DNA of 64,000 nt from Marsupella aquatica (taxonomy: Eukaryota; Marchantiophyta). The notes under the pieces are model-generated. The model did no database searches. It saw only the letters and a program-made list of their open reading frames with translations, and was not told the DNA's origin. Both the position numbers and the translations under genes were made by a program. Below are positions 20,773 through 32,500 of this stretch, one piece after another (positions within the stretch are counted from its first letter, which is position 1; every line of letters begins with the position of its first letter). The stretch is from the NCBI GenBank assembly GCA_973895155.1, contig OZ316891.1, positions 28,706,001 through 28,770,000 on the forward strand, in the 5' to 3' direction.

Positions 20773-23700
20773 TAGCGCCAGGCGCTAATACTCCCGGTGG
20801 GTGCTTCCTCGTACAATGCCCTAGCTCGAAGTGTGACAGTCATCATCAATCCCAGTGTCCTGACGATTTGGATCATGGCGGAAACAATCTAATCGGAAGT
20901 TGACATATGCTCTCGTGGGCCGTCGATACACTGGCCTTCCATGGAATCAAGAAGGAGAAGAACGAGAGCAATGGACTTTGAAAGAAACAATAGTATGTTT
21001 ACGATCAATATTCAAACCCTAAAATTTCCCTAAGTTAGGCCAACATTGACCCTGAAGTATAAAATAAAAAACAAAATGAATACAATTTTTGAATATTTTT
21101 CCTTAAATGAATGTCATGATTACCGTTTCAGATTAGCGCCCGGCGCTAATATTAAATGGGAACATTTTGGTATAGTTTTAGATAATATTTGGAAAATAGA
21201 TACAAACATTAGGATTTATTCTGAAACCCCGGATAAAATATTCCAATTTTATACCACAATTTAGGGTGTGGGTTTGAGTAGCGCCTGGCGCTAAACATAT
21301 ATTGAACCATTTTGGGTCCATGTTGGAGTGAGGATGTTTGAGTAGCGCCCGACGCTACTCAATTAAGATGATTTAATAAACATGATTATGGTCTTCGTAA
21401 ATGGACATCTTATGCTCATTAGTGTAAATGTCGTTGACATAATGACAAAAAACATTTATTGTGTCAGATGTGGTTTCGACCGGTAGTGATTATGTCGTAT
21501 TCCAACGGCTCTGACAAACGGATTATTCACTATGAATACCATTATGTGCATTCAAAGACGTCATTCATTATTGTGAATTGAGTGTTTTTGGGTTGGATGA
21601 TCTTACAATGTCAAGGTCAATCGTTCTGACGCGTCCGTCTACGGGTGACCTTGTATCCATTCCATTGTCGGCCAATGACGTATACAAGCAAGTTAGTGAG
21701 AATTATCTCTGTGGGCGCTTTGGTTTGGATTTGAATGACATTGAGGACATTTTGGACGAGGGAAACGGCGATGAAACCTCTAATTTCACTGCTTCTTTTG
21801 ATGTTGATGACGGGATTCGTTTTTGGCACCTGAATGCAGGAATTCGGTATTCTATTGTCATTCAAAAACTAGTCGCATCCGATCTCCCATCTTCATCCAA
21901 ACCCTTTGTTGATATTGTCTTGCTTTCAGATAGCGACGATGATGGACCTTCTGGTTTGCCTGAGTCTAGTGATAAACCCCCTCACACAGTTGTTAAACAG
22001 GAGGTTACCCCTGTTAAACAGGAGGTTCGAGCAGTTTTTACCAAAAATTCCATTGTGTATCGGAGAAGTGCAATGGATACCATTCTCAAGTCAACTGGTT
22101 CCAGTGAAATCTCGAGGTTCATCGCGGCTGGGGACTTCTGCCATGAACAAGTCGGCTGTTTGCCAAAGAAATACAATGGAAATATTGTATTCGAGTTGCC
22201 TCCTGCGGGAGCTCTTTCAAAGGGGTCACGTCTACGCGACATGGACCGGTCGAAGGATTGCTACATCTGGACCAGAATATTTCCTACATCAGCTAATGTT
22301 CATCCCAAGAAATATTTGGAATTTGGTAAAGTAACGTGCACTGGTTCCATTGAGTGTAGGAATAATACTTGCGACTATTTTCGACGGAAGAAAAGGAGGA
22401 ACCAGAAGGCCTGGGGTGGAACCCCTAAACTTGGTGGGCAACATCGTGTTGGCTCCTTCATTGACGAAGGTGGAGTTGTTTGCCAATTTTGTGATCAAGT
22501 TCCGTTTTGTGTCCAATCTTGTCCAGCAAGGTTATTTTACATGTACCCCCAGGTTCTAGTTGACTCAGAAACCTGTACTCACATGTCCCGCTTGGCAATT
22601 CATATGGGGATCCACAACCATCCTTCAAGAAAGGTGTTTTCTCGGAGCGCAGAGAAGATTGTTGAGGAGGTTATCAAAAAGAAATTGGAAGGAAATCCAA
22701 TTTTCACTCCTGCTGGTGTAAAAAATGTGGCGACAGGGTCTTTTGTAAAGTCCTTGTGTGAAAGTGTGGAAGATATTCAAGATATTGAAGAAACCAAGAT
22801 ATTTGAGTCGCTCATGGTAGTTTCCACACCCCAGAAGTTTGTGTCCCTCTTTCGTAGTGTTAGACAGGACCAGAAAGGTCGAGGTGAACTAGATTTCCTT
22901 GTTCGGTATCAAAGAAATATCAACATGCCTTTCCTCCAAAGGTACCTCCTACCAGGTCAAGGGTCTCAAGAAGACCGTCCTCACATTTTCAAGATGACTT
23001 CGATCGGCCATGGATCAGGCGTCGATCTTTTGAGACAAATGCAACCTGGTGGAAGTCTTGAAGGTTCTTGGGTAAGTTTTGATGTGATGAAACGACTCAC
23101 AAAAGACTGGGTTACTTTTAGTGCGCATATTTACGATCATAACTATCGCGCTCTGTGTACCTTATTTACCTGCGAACTAAAAGCGGAGGATACAGAGTCG
23201 TTCGAGAAGGCTTGGAGACTAATGATTGAGGTGTCCAAGGAGAATGGATTAGAAAATCCGATTATTCATGGATTCATGGCGGACAATGCTCAAGCTGGTT
23301 GGCTGGCAGTCCGAAATGTCTTTTTTGGAGGGCATCCAAACCTTGAGCGTGAGCGAACTGACGCATTCCATTTCTACCAAGACTTCCATCGCCATTCAGT
23401 TGAAGGAGTGATTGAAGAGAGTCAAGGAGAGCATCGCAGGCTTTGGGATAAGATGCGAAATGCCCCGACGTTTGTAGAGGCTTACAGAATTTCAAGGGAG
23501 ATTGATTTGTGGTGGCAGTCGGGTAACTGTGTCCCGGGGAAGCTTCGGATGCTCCAGAGTTAGATTTCATGGTGGGTCGTCAGGTGGAGGCAATGGGGAA
23601 ATTTTATTCGTTTGGTAAGTTAGTTTACTTTGCTTTCCGCTCTTTAGGTATTACTGTGCTATATTCTCATCACAAAATGTTTGTATCCATATTCAAATAT

Positions 23701-25650
23701 TACAATACCATAGCATCCTTTAATACTAGCGCCTGGCGCTATCATTTATTCAAACTGTCATATGACACAATACGACGCAATAAGTCATCCCTTAATGGAC
23801 AGTGCCAGTTTTTACTTTTAGGTACAGACTGTACTTCACTAGCGCCCGACGCTAGTGTTTTCTTGTTGCATAACAGACAATTTATTCTATGTAATTGTAG
23901 AACAAGAGTGTCGAAGAAGGGGCTAAGATTCCTAATTGTACAGGATCAGAGTCCTTGCACGCAGGTATGAAAGCATGGGTAATGAAGAAAAAGGTTGGCC
24001 TCTTTGAGGCATGTGAAATGGACCAAAATCGAGCTATTTCTCAGGTTGCTGCTTACACTGCGTATCGGAAAGGGTTGCATAGAGGAAAAGGTCCAACAAT
24101 TTGGGAACTCGCTTTCCGATCAGCGGACCAGGCAGGCTCCCCCAAGTTGTATGAAGATGCAATGAATATGCTACTGTCCAATGCTGCCGAGTTTGAGTTG
24201 GAGAGACGTGCACCTCTCAATGGAGACGTTGTCACCAAATCTTTGAAGAGGAAAGGACATGCTTCTGGGAATATCTCGCCACAAGACTCCCATAGGCATG
24301 ATAAAATCCTTGTCACCTCGCCCAATACTAGATCGATGAAGAAGAATCTTAATTGCACGACGTTTGATGCTATCCCTGGCCCCACGCCTCAAGTTAATCT
24401 TGTTGTTAATCTGTCTGGAAGTGACATTTCGGGCGGTGGAGAAGATGTTGATTTCAATACCCCTCCTGCTCGAGACCAAACGCGTTCAACGAGGCTTCCC
24501 CAGACTGCTCCCTCCGTGCTTCAGCAACCGTTACAAGAGTGTCTTGTCCGTGAGACCGAGGTTGCCCCAGCTGCATGGCAATTACATCAAACTTCAAAAT
24601 TTGGCGCTAGTCCTCAGTGCAACGGATCATTTTCCCATAATTCTGAAAGAGATGAGTGTCGCAATCGCGTGAAAAAAGTTGGATTTCCCTCACCACATGG
24701 TGTTATCGGCGTTGTTGTCAAAGGACAACGTATTTTCAGGGGGGAACCCATAACCGAAATGATTTGGTTTTGCCCAAACAATACATGTTACAGAAGCCGC
24801 CCTCGTCGAGGTGTATTGAACCTGCCCCCTTTCCCAGATGTTCTTCCCGTTTTGAAAGGGACAAATGTTTCGGAAGACGAGCTGCAATATCTTCTTGACA
24901 ACGGAATCTCCCTAGTGCGCGGAAATGAACGTACAACTACACCCCCGTCAGATTTTGATCTTCGAATCAATGTCAATATCTTTCCAGAACATGTGAATCT
25001 TGTCGAACCCAATGTTTGTCTCCGAAGCCGGAACGGGAGGAATACGGTTCCTCGGTCAAATCTTACCCAGGGTCACATGAACAGAATTGCGTCTGCAAAA
25101 AAAGAGACGATGTCCATTCATGGAGAGTGGGATGTTGCGATTGGGAATGCATGGGGAAAGCAGTTTAAGGTGCAAACGCACGAAAATATGTGGACGCCAA
25201 ATTGTTACTTTGTTCAAATTTGCATTTTCCCCACTTGCTCGTGTGAGGATTTCTACCGGCGACATTCTCGGAAACATCCATATATGCCTTGCAAACATTT
25301 GTATTGGATTTTCCTTACCGTTTTCAAACTAGACGTTGAGGAATCTACATTGACCAGCCAACCAATTGTCACTGTTGGAGAGGTTTGGCTCATATTAGAG
25401 AGGCAAAATGCTCATGGTTTATAGCATGAATCATGATGATATAGGTTGTATTATTGGTCCAAACGGTTATATTGATTTTGTCGTTTGTCAACGGAAAAGT
25501 GTTATTTATGTCGCGTCATGTTTTGTTAGCGCCAGGCGCTGATAATTTTGTCGTTTAGGCTACACCATTAAATATCATCGTGTTGTGCTTGATGTTCTCA
25601 ACGCCAACTATTTGTTTCCTGAAATACCGATAAGATAGCGTCGGGCGCTA
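20773..25650. repeat. TAGCGCCNGGCGCTA palindromes of MULE copy 1
   Basis: Eight dispersed 15-bp sites: 20773-20787, 21134-21148, 21279-21293, 21343-21357 upstream of the transposase; 23727-23741 and 23840-23854 in its intron; 25527-25541 and 25636-25650 downstream. Four are perfect palindromes around a free centre base; the others have one or two changes, such as TAGCGCCCGACGCTA. None is in coding sequence. Confidence 0.9.
21608..25424 (+). pseudogene. MULE-type DDE transposase with SWIM zinc finger (copy 1)
   Basis: Exon 1 is 21608-23614, exon 2 is 23901-25424. The intron (23615-23900) has GTAAGT and TTGTAG borders in phase 0. The start ATG matches the N-termini of copies 2 and 3. Exon 1 has a Cys/His-rich segment (CTGSIEC...VCQFCDQ...CPARLFYM, then MGIHNHPS), then the transposase core with SFDVM, GFMADNAQAGW and DAFHF blocks. 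Exon 2 ends in a SWIM finger, CSCEDF...MPCKHLYW, the usual C-terminus of MULE/FAR1-type proteins. A single TAG at 23561-23563 (codon 652) replaces a Trp kept in both other copies. Otherwise 1176 codons are open. I infer DNA cut-and-paste activity in the parent element. Confidence 0.85.
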
Positions 25651-26347
25651 GTCAAGACGTTGTTCGCTTTTATTTTGGACCATATAATACCATAAAGTTT
25701 TGGGATGCATTCATTTTGTATTATTTTTATATATTTTGTTGCCAATTGTGGTGGGACCTACCATTTTGTGCGCATTCCTTGACATTTTTATGTATGCTCC
25801 CCCTTGTTTGTGTTGGGATATGAGGTTCAATTATTATGTGGTTCAGCGATTCATGACATGGTATCCTCCCTCACCGCAATTGACTAACTCCAACTTAAAC
25901 AATTCTAAACTCCTGATTGTGTGTTCTTTCCCCTGGTACAAGATGTTTTTTCCTGGTAACAGCATAAGATCACCCTATTCATTAAAAGTGTATTTCATTT
26001 TGTTCACTTTTTGGTCTCTAAATGTACACTTTTTAACCCCAAAAGGGACATTATAGTACAATACTCTTCACCCAAATGGTCAATTGTAAACTTAAGGGGA
26101 CAAAAATGATCTTTACTAGAAGGAGTCTCATCCTAGTTCATTTACAAAGGATGAACATGGTGGTACATCTGATGGCCATCACCTTTATTTCTTGCTCAAA
26201 TATACACTTTTTGAAAGCCAAATGTACACTTTTTATTGCCCAAATGTTCATAAATTGAATAATAATACACTTTTAATTAATAGATTGATTAAGGCAAACA
26301 GGAAAAGTATTTGTTGTTTGCCTGTTTGTTGTCTCGGTCGCTATACC
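25425..26347 (+). repeat. 3' flank of MULE copy 1 with subterminal repeats
   Basis: 923 bp with no gene. Besides two palindromes it holds repeats of AAATGTACACTTTTT at 26020-26034, 26199-26213 (one change) and 26220-26234, with a weaker copy near 26262, and an inverted AGGCAAAC...GTTTGCCT at about 26296-26327. A GGTGGGACCTACC segment (about 25750) is conserved as GGTGGGACCCACC in copy 3 (about 50045). Confidence 0.6.
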
Positions 26348-26357
26348 CCACTGCACT
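26348..26357. repeat. Right target-site duplication of MULE copy 1
   Basis: CCACTGCACT, identical to 20220-20229. Confidence 0.85.
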
Positions 26358-26517
26358 TGCCTCTTTGTCAGAGGGTTTGCGGCGCTAGGTTCTTGGTCAA
26401 GCAATGGATCTGAATTGTTTGACTTGGATTATTAGCTTGGGAGTAGTTGAACAGTTGCAGATGCGCTTTGCTAGAATTACTGATTGTCCCTTGGTGAGCT
26501 TGCATGCGGTCCACTGA
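26358..26517 (+). pseudogene. C5 cytosine DNA methyltransferase, C-terminal part (motif X)
   Basis: Continues the frame cut at 20229. It carries VLGQAMDLNCLTW, a clear motif X, and ends at TGA 26515-26517. A TAG at 26386-26388 interrupts it two codons after an RR pair. The frame joins without adjustment when MULE copy 1 and one copy of the duplication are left out, which supports both the insertion limits and the identity of the gene. Confidence 0.8.
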
Positions 26518-26638
26518 GACAATACTGACCACAGTTAGGGGTGAGCAGACAGTCCATGGACCTATGGCAGGATTGGCCAAGGCTGGACAGATTGTTGAGC
26601 AAGAAGGGACTGCTCAATCTACTGCTAAATAGCAATCA

Positions 26639-28218
26639 TTGGCTATCTCTTCTACCCTAAAAAGAGATATTAGGGATTTGGTGGAGAGTTGGGAACCACA
26701 GCTTGGCCCTAAGTTGACAGGGGAGGAGAGACGTAGCATGCATCGATTCCTGAAGAGTTACTGGAATTGTTTTGCATTTAGCATGAAGGATTTGGGGACA
26801 TTAAAGGGCCCTGGTATTCAGATTGAATTGGCTCTGATTCAAAGCAGAACTCAAGATTTGTTGGAGGCTGGATTGGTGGAGATTTCATATGGGGAACTGT
26901 ATGCATCTGCCATAGTGATGCCAGCCAAGAAAGATGTGCATGGCAATTACATAGATAGGCGCATGTGTGGTGATTACAGACCTATTAATCGCCTGACAAA
27001 ATCTGATCGATATGCCATGCCCACACCTGAGGAGATCTTTGATGTTGTGGGGCATGCAAAGGTTTTCAGTTCATTGGATGGGTACCATCAGCTTCCAATT
27101 AGGCATGCTGACAGGTCCAAGATAGCATTATGGGGGATTGATTCTTATGGCAAAGATCATTTGTATTAGTGATTATTCTTACCATTTGGGTTGAAGAATG
27201 CACCAGCTGAGTTTTTAGAGAGTCATGGATTGAATCCTTGCAGGTTTGGATTTCAAATGTCAGATGTTATATTGATGATATTTTGGTCTATTCTTCTACT
27301 GTGGAAGAACATCAGCAGCACTTGCAGATTGTGTTGGAGAGATTGAGAGCACATGGGTTGAAGCTCCATCTTGGCAAGTGCAAGTTCTTCCAAGACCAGA
27401 TTGAGTATTTGGGCCACACTATATACCCAGGGGGATTGGGTGTACAGTAGACTAAAGTGGAGGCCATTACACAGATTTCTCGTCCTACTGATGTGAGCAG
27501 AGTTCATGCATTCTTGGGATTGGTGAGCTACTACAGGAGGTATGTTAAAGGATTTAGCCAGCTTGCTAAACCTTTAACCATACTCACTAAGTTGGATCAG
27601 GAATGGACTTGGGGTGATGACCAAGAGCATGCCTTTCAAGAGTTGAAGCAAAGGTTGGCATCGTCCCCTATTTTGAGAAGACCCATTTCAGGCAAACCAT
27701 TTTAGCTACACACTGATTGGAGTGGAGTAGGACTTGGAGCATTGCTAACTCAAAAAGATGATGAAGGGCATGAGTTTGTTGTGGCATATGCCAGTAGATC
27801 AAACAATTCAGCAGAGGCTAAGTATAGCTCTTATGAGGGAGAGTGTTTGGCAGCAGTGTGGGCTATGGCACACTTCCGCTGTTAGTTTTTTGGTAATCCT
27901 TTCACTTTGATCACTGATCATCAGCCTCTCAAGTGGTTAATGGAGTCTGACAAACTTACTAGGAAGCTTGCAAGATGGGCATTGTTGTTGCAAGAATATG
28001 ATTTCCAGGTTGTACATAGACCTGGAAAGGTGAACTTGGATGCAGATGGGTTGAGCCGCAACCCATGTACCACTCAGCAGGATGAGACTGGAGCCAGATG
28101 GCATGATGAGTCAGATAAGGAGATGGTGCCAGGATGGCATGCATCTGCATTTCTTTGTTGGGTGCCAGCATACAGTGGATCTGTGGACTCTACCTCATTG
28201 GATGGAGGGGTATACTAA
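26639..28218 (+). pseudogene. Ty3/gypsy RT-RNase H of element G
   Basis: Broken reverse transcriptase and RNase H. RT blocks: VMPAKKD, GDYRPIN, FSSLDGYHQL, PFGLKNAPAEF, and the catalytic CYIDDILVYS near 27265. Then GLVSYYRRYVKGF, RNase [11 protein letters not shown] (27713), [20 protein letters not shown] and DADGLSR. Stops or frameshifts occur near 27168, 27230, 27448, 27703 and 27883. No integrase follows. It belongs with the methyltransferase upstream, on the same strand about 120 bp away. Confidence 0.85.
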
Positions 28219-28384
28219 CAATGTTAGGAAAAAGGAGAAATTTTACTGTTATTAGGAAAAAAACTCCTGATATAAGGAAAATTTGTGCAATTTTTGGGAT
28301 AAATTGTCCTCATATGTTCCCTTTGCAGCAATGTAATTAAGCCAGGATAACAAGAATATATCCTCGCTAGCAATATTAACATAT
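28219..28384. other. Short AT-rich stretch; possible left edge of MULE copy 2
   Basis: No gene. A 9-mer GTAATTAAG at 28333-28341 recurs at 40060-40068, on the far side of MULE copy 2, and may be its target-site duplication. CATAT at 28380-28384 is the left duplication of the copia element. Confidence 0.35.
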
Positions 28385-28543
28385 TAATATGGATTAATCA
28401 TGGACATTCAATACACCAGCAAGCTCACTTCCTTCATTGCATTGTGGGAGTGGAAATCTCTCCCTATGTAGTACATGGTATGGCGGTTATGTAACCTCCT
28501 ATGTTCTAGGGTAAGTAGGGTTAGGGTTTTGTCCCTTATAACA
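28385..28543 (-). repeat. 3' LTR of the copia element
   Basis: 159 bp, identical by eye to 34419-34577. It is the 3' LTR because the coding strand is minus. Confidence 0.95.
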
Positions 28544-28554
28544 CTCCCCCTTGG
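28544..28554 (-). other. Polypurine tract of the copia element
   Basis: On the minus strand AAGGGGGAG immediately precedes the TGTTATAAGG start of the 3' LTR, the expected primer for plus-strand synthesis. Confidence 0.8.
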
Positions 28555-29521
28555 TTGAATGAAAAATATTTCAAACAACCATAAAAGTATGGGGAAAAAC
28601 TAACCCTTGTAATGATATGTCTATTATTTGGCCAAAGTGTAGTATGGTCTCATTAAAACCATGCTTCAATCATGGGAAGAGTGCCACTACTATTACATGG
28701 TCTAAGGCCAAAAATGAAATATATCAAAGAATTATAACGATAAGTAGTTTGTATCTGTAAAAGTAAATCTAAGTTCTATTGACTATTGAGTGTAAGGCTA
28801 AGTGTAAAAAGAAGTTTACAGACTAGGTATGCATTCGATAGTCTCCTTCGTGAGTTGAAGCTTGAACTTCGAGGTAATTGATGGGAACGGGAAATCGGAG
28901 ATTGCTCTGTGATCAGATGTTGCTGCGCGGCAGTGCTGAGGTAGAATGTGGATGGCTATTGAGTCAAGAAGTTGAGTCGAGAAGTGGCGATTGAGTCGTT
29001 GTTGGGGTCGACTGCTGCTACTTCCGTTGTTCGCGGTTGTGCGCCCAGGGTCCTGGAGTTTGGCGTCGTCCTGCGCTTGGTTTGTTCGGTGCAATAACTC
29101 GGTCATAATCAATAAAGCTTGGACGGTAAGAAGATGTTGCGCTTATGTGTGATTAAGTGCGAAAATGAGTTGGTTGCTAGTTGACGTCTATCTCTCTCGA
29201 TTCTTGATTTGTAGATATATCCTGAGCTCGGCTCTGTTATTCAGCTTGCGGATGAGCATAAGTCAAATGTCGAGTGACAGAATGGTAGTAGAGTATATCG
29301 CTGGTTATCTATAGATATTCGAAACTGTAGCCTGTGTGTAAGAAATATTGAGATATTCATGAATGCGCTGCATCAATAATGTCAGTTCCGATTTATCTAT
29401 CGATGCCCTGCAGCAGTGAGGTCATGCTTCTCATGCATATACCATATGTATGTTCTCTATGGAGAGATGATGGTAGTGGTTTCGTAAATAAATCTGCTCG
29501 ATTTTCCTTGCTAGGAATCCA
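28555..29521. other. Copia 3' region without a recognised gene
   Basis: About 970 bp between the RNase H stop and the polypurine tract. A 98-residue minus-strand frame (28816-29112) has no motif and is probably chance. Confidence 0.4.
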
Positions 29522-32500
29522 CTATACATTGATCTGTCCGCCGTGCTGCTCATGTGTATAAAAGAATTTAGGTGCTATATGTTTAATACGATCGCCTTTG
29601 ATAAAACCCTGCACTATCTGATTGACACAGGGTCGATTATCTTCATAGATAATCGTAGGTTTATCCAAACGAGAGTTCCCTGTGTGTGTATGAATATGAT
29701 CCATCAAGTTTCTTAACCAAATGCATTCCCTAGTGGCTTCGTAGAGGGCAATGATTTCCGCGTGGTTGGACGAAGTAGCTGTCAATGTTTGTTTGCAGCT
29801 TCTCCAGGAGATAGCAGTACCTCCTTGAAGAAAAACATATCCCGTCTGGGATTTTGCATCGTCAGGGTCTGAAAGGTATCCTGCGTCTGCATATCCCACC
29901 AATAGATTTTCTGACTGCTTGGGAAAGAATAGTCCCAGGTCTGTGGTTCCTCGTAGGTAACGGAATACTTGCTTTACGCCATTCCAGTGACGAATAGTGG
30001 GTTTGGCACTATGGCGTGCAAGAAGATTGACTGCAAAAGAGATATCAGGACGGGACTGTGTAGCCAGGTACATGAGAGCCCCGATTGCTGAGAGGTAAGG
30101 CTTTTCTGGGCCAAGAATGGCTTCTGGTGCAGTCCATTTCCTGAATGTATCCTTTGCAGGATCTGAGGATCTCAAATCCATAGGAGTGCTAATAGGGTAA
30201 GCAGTCTCCATGTTAAACTGTTTTAATACTTTCTCAGTATAGGTAGATTGAGTAATGAGTATGCCATGATGCAAGTGATTAAACTGTAAGCCCAAGCAAT
30301 AGGTGGGTTTACCTATGTCCCGCATCTCGAATATCTTCTTCAGGATGTCTATTGTATCAGCTGTAATTTTTGCTGTGCCAAAAATATTGATGTCGTCAAC
30401 ATAAATTGCTATAATGACGAATTCATTTCCGTCCTGTTTGAGAAATAGGCAAGGGGCAATATCGTCAGTAATAAAATTCAGTGCAATCATTTCAGCTTTG
30501 AAGCGTTTATACCAGGTCCGCCCACTCTGTTTTAAACCATATAGAGAGCGAAGTACTTGAACTGCAAGTTCTCTTTTAACTTTCTTTGTTTGTGTAACAG
30601 GGGTAACCTGTGAGGAAGACATTCGTTTCCTCTGAGCGGATGTGTGTAGCACATCTTGTGTGGTTGGGACTAAAGGTCCAGTCTCAGTCGTCACTGAAGT
30701 CAAATTGCCTGTAGGACAAGTTTGCTGTACTCCAGGTTGTAGACCTGGGCTTAGTTTACCGGTTTTCTCCCCCTCAATGTGAAACGTCAATCGCTTGATG
30801 AGTTCGGGGGGTGCCTTCATATAAATTTTGGTATCAAGGATACCATATAGATAGGCAGTAATCACATCTAAAATATGCATTACTAGTTTGTGGATAAGAG
30901 CATATGCAATAAGATATCTATATGTGATGGAATCCATGACAGGAGAGTATGTTTGATCAAAGTCCCGCCCGGGGATCTGGGTATAGCCCTTCGCGACTAG
31001 GCGCGCTTTATGTCTGATAACTTCTCCTTTCGCATTTTGTTTTCTAACAAAAATAAATCTGTATCCTGTAAGATGAAGTCCGGCAAGTGCAGGAATGATG
31101 GGCCCAAAAACTTTTCGTCTGATTAGGGAGTCCAGTTATGAATTGATAGCTAGCTCCCATTGTGGCCAATCCGGGCGAGTTCGGGCCTCAGCAATGGTTA
31201 GGGGATCAGGAGTTGTATTGATAATGTCCTCGGAAATCTGGAATGCAAAGATATCATCAATTCGGATTGTATCACGCTGCATTATCTTCCCGTATGTACG
31301 TAATTAATTGTGATCTCCTCATTATCGGCTGGTCCTTGTGAAGATGGTTCTATGGTTGGTGTAATGGTGGGAGATGGACGAGCTACACTCGTGCGGGACT
31401 GTCTTGGATGAGAGTCCTTGGATCCCAGTGGGCGTCCTCTTTTGGCCTTGGGTGCAGCGTGAGTGGCTGGTGTAGGCTGCCGAGAAATTCGAGCTGGTAT
31501 GTTGGCTGCTTCGATGTGTGAGCGAGTGATAGTGGCTGCATCGTTGAATGCATCAGGAAGTTTCATAAGCATCTGTTGTAAGTGGAGAACACATTGTACT
31601 TCCAGATCTATTTCTTTAGTTCGGTGGTCCTCTGTAAGCAGGCGAGGAGACAACCATTGTAAGTCTTTCACTGGTACATCGCCATTTCTCTTGGGATCTT
31701 CTGTAAGGGTTGGAAAATTGTCTTCAAAGAAATGGCAGTCTTGGAACCGTGCTTTAAAAACATCTGCTGTGGAAGGTTCCAAATATCTTATAATAGAGCG
31801 TGAGTCAAAGCCCACATAGATACCGCGCTGTCTCTGAGGTCCCATTTTAGTTCTCTTGGGACCTAAAATTGGGACAAGTACCAGGCAGCCAAAAATTCGT
31901 AGATGTGTGATGTCTGGTGGTAATCCATATGCTAGAAAATGTGGGGTCTGTGTATTAAATGAGGACGGTCTCAATCGAATAAGGGCAGCTACATGCAGGA
32001 CCGCATGGCCCCAAGCTGATGCTGGTAAATTTGACTGCATCAGGAGAGGTCTGGCCACCATCTATATTCGTTTGATTATGGATTCTGCAAGATCATTCTG
32101 AAAGTGAACATGTGGAACCGGATATTCTGTATTGATACCTGCAGTTTCACAGAAGGTATCGAAAGTTTTGGAGGTAAATTCCCCCGCGTTATCAACTCTA
32201 ATGGTTTTGATGGGATTCTTTGGGAATTGGTATTTTAATTTCAATATGTGCGATAATATTCGTGGGAAGACCAGGTTACGGGTAGAGAGCAGGGAGACCT
32301 GTGACCACTTAGTAGAGGCATCAATGATAACTAGGAAATATCGGAATGGGCCAGAAGGAGGGTCAATGGGGCCACAGGCATCAGTGTGTATTCTCTCCAA
32401 AAATTGTGGTATCTGATGTATTGTCTTGGATGGTGAGGGACGGGTAACCATTTTTCCTTGTGAGCATGCGAGGCAGGGTTTGCTGGTAGCAGATGGGTGA

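Larger units (their letters stand above)
20230..26347 (+). mobile_element. MULE copy 1 (Mutator-like DNA transposon, 6.1 kb)
   Basis: Bounded by the 10-bp duplication CCACTGCACT and lying inside the methyltransferase of element G. The ends are only weakly inverted: GAGGTGTTTAC on the left against GGTATAGCGACC (complement) on the right. Both ends carry an A/C-rich AAACAG...CAAACA segment at a similar distance, so it resembles low-TIR MULEs. It encodes one two-exon transposase and carries dispersed TAGCG-N5-CGCTA palindromes in flanks and intron. Confidence 0.85.
19050..28218 (+). mobile_element. Decayed Ty3/gypsy element G with a cytosine methyltransferase
   Basis: A plus-strand coding series of methyltransferase, RT and RNase H, interrupted by MULE copy 1. 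Removing the insertion and one copy of its duplication restores the methyltransferase frame exactly. No gag, protease, integrase or LTR of this element is visible. The right end stops after RNase H, close to the probable left edge of MULE copy 2. Confidence 0.75.

Noticed and set aside
21578-21607. Upstream start of the MULE copy 1 transposase at 21578
   Set aside because: The codon is TTG; the ATG at 21608 aligns with the starts of copies 2 and 3.
21608-25424. hAT or KDZ transposase
   Set aside because: A SWIM finger C-terminal to the DDE core and a 10-bp duplication fit MULE; hAT and KDZ make 8-bp duplications.
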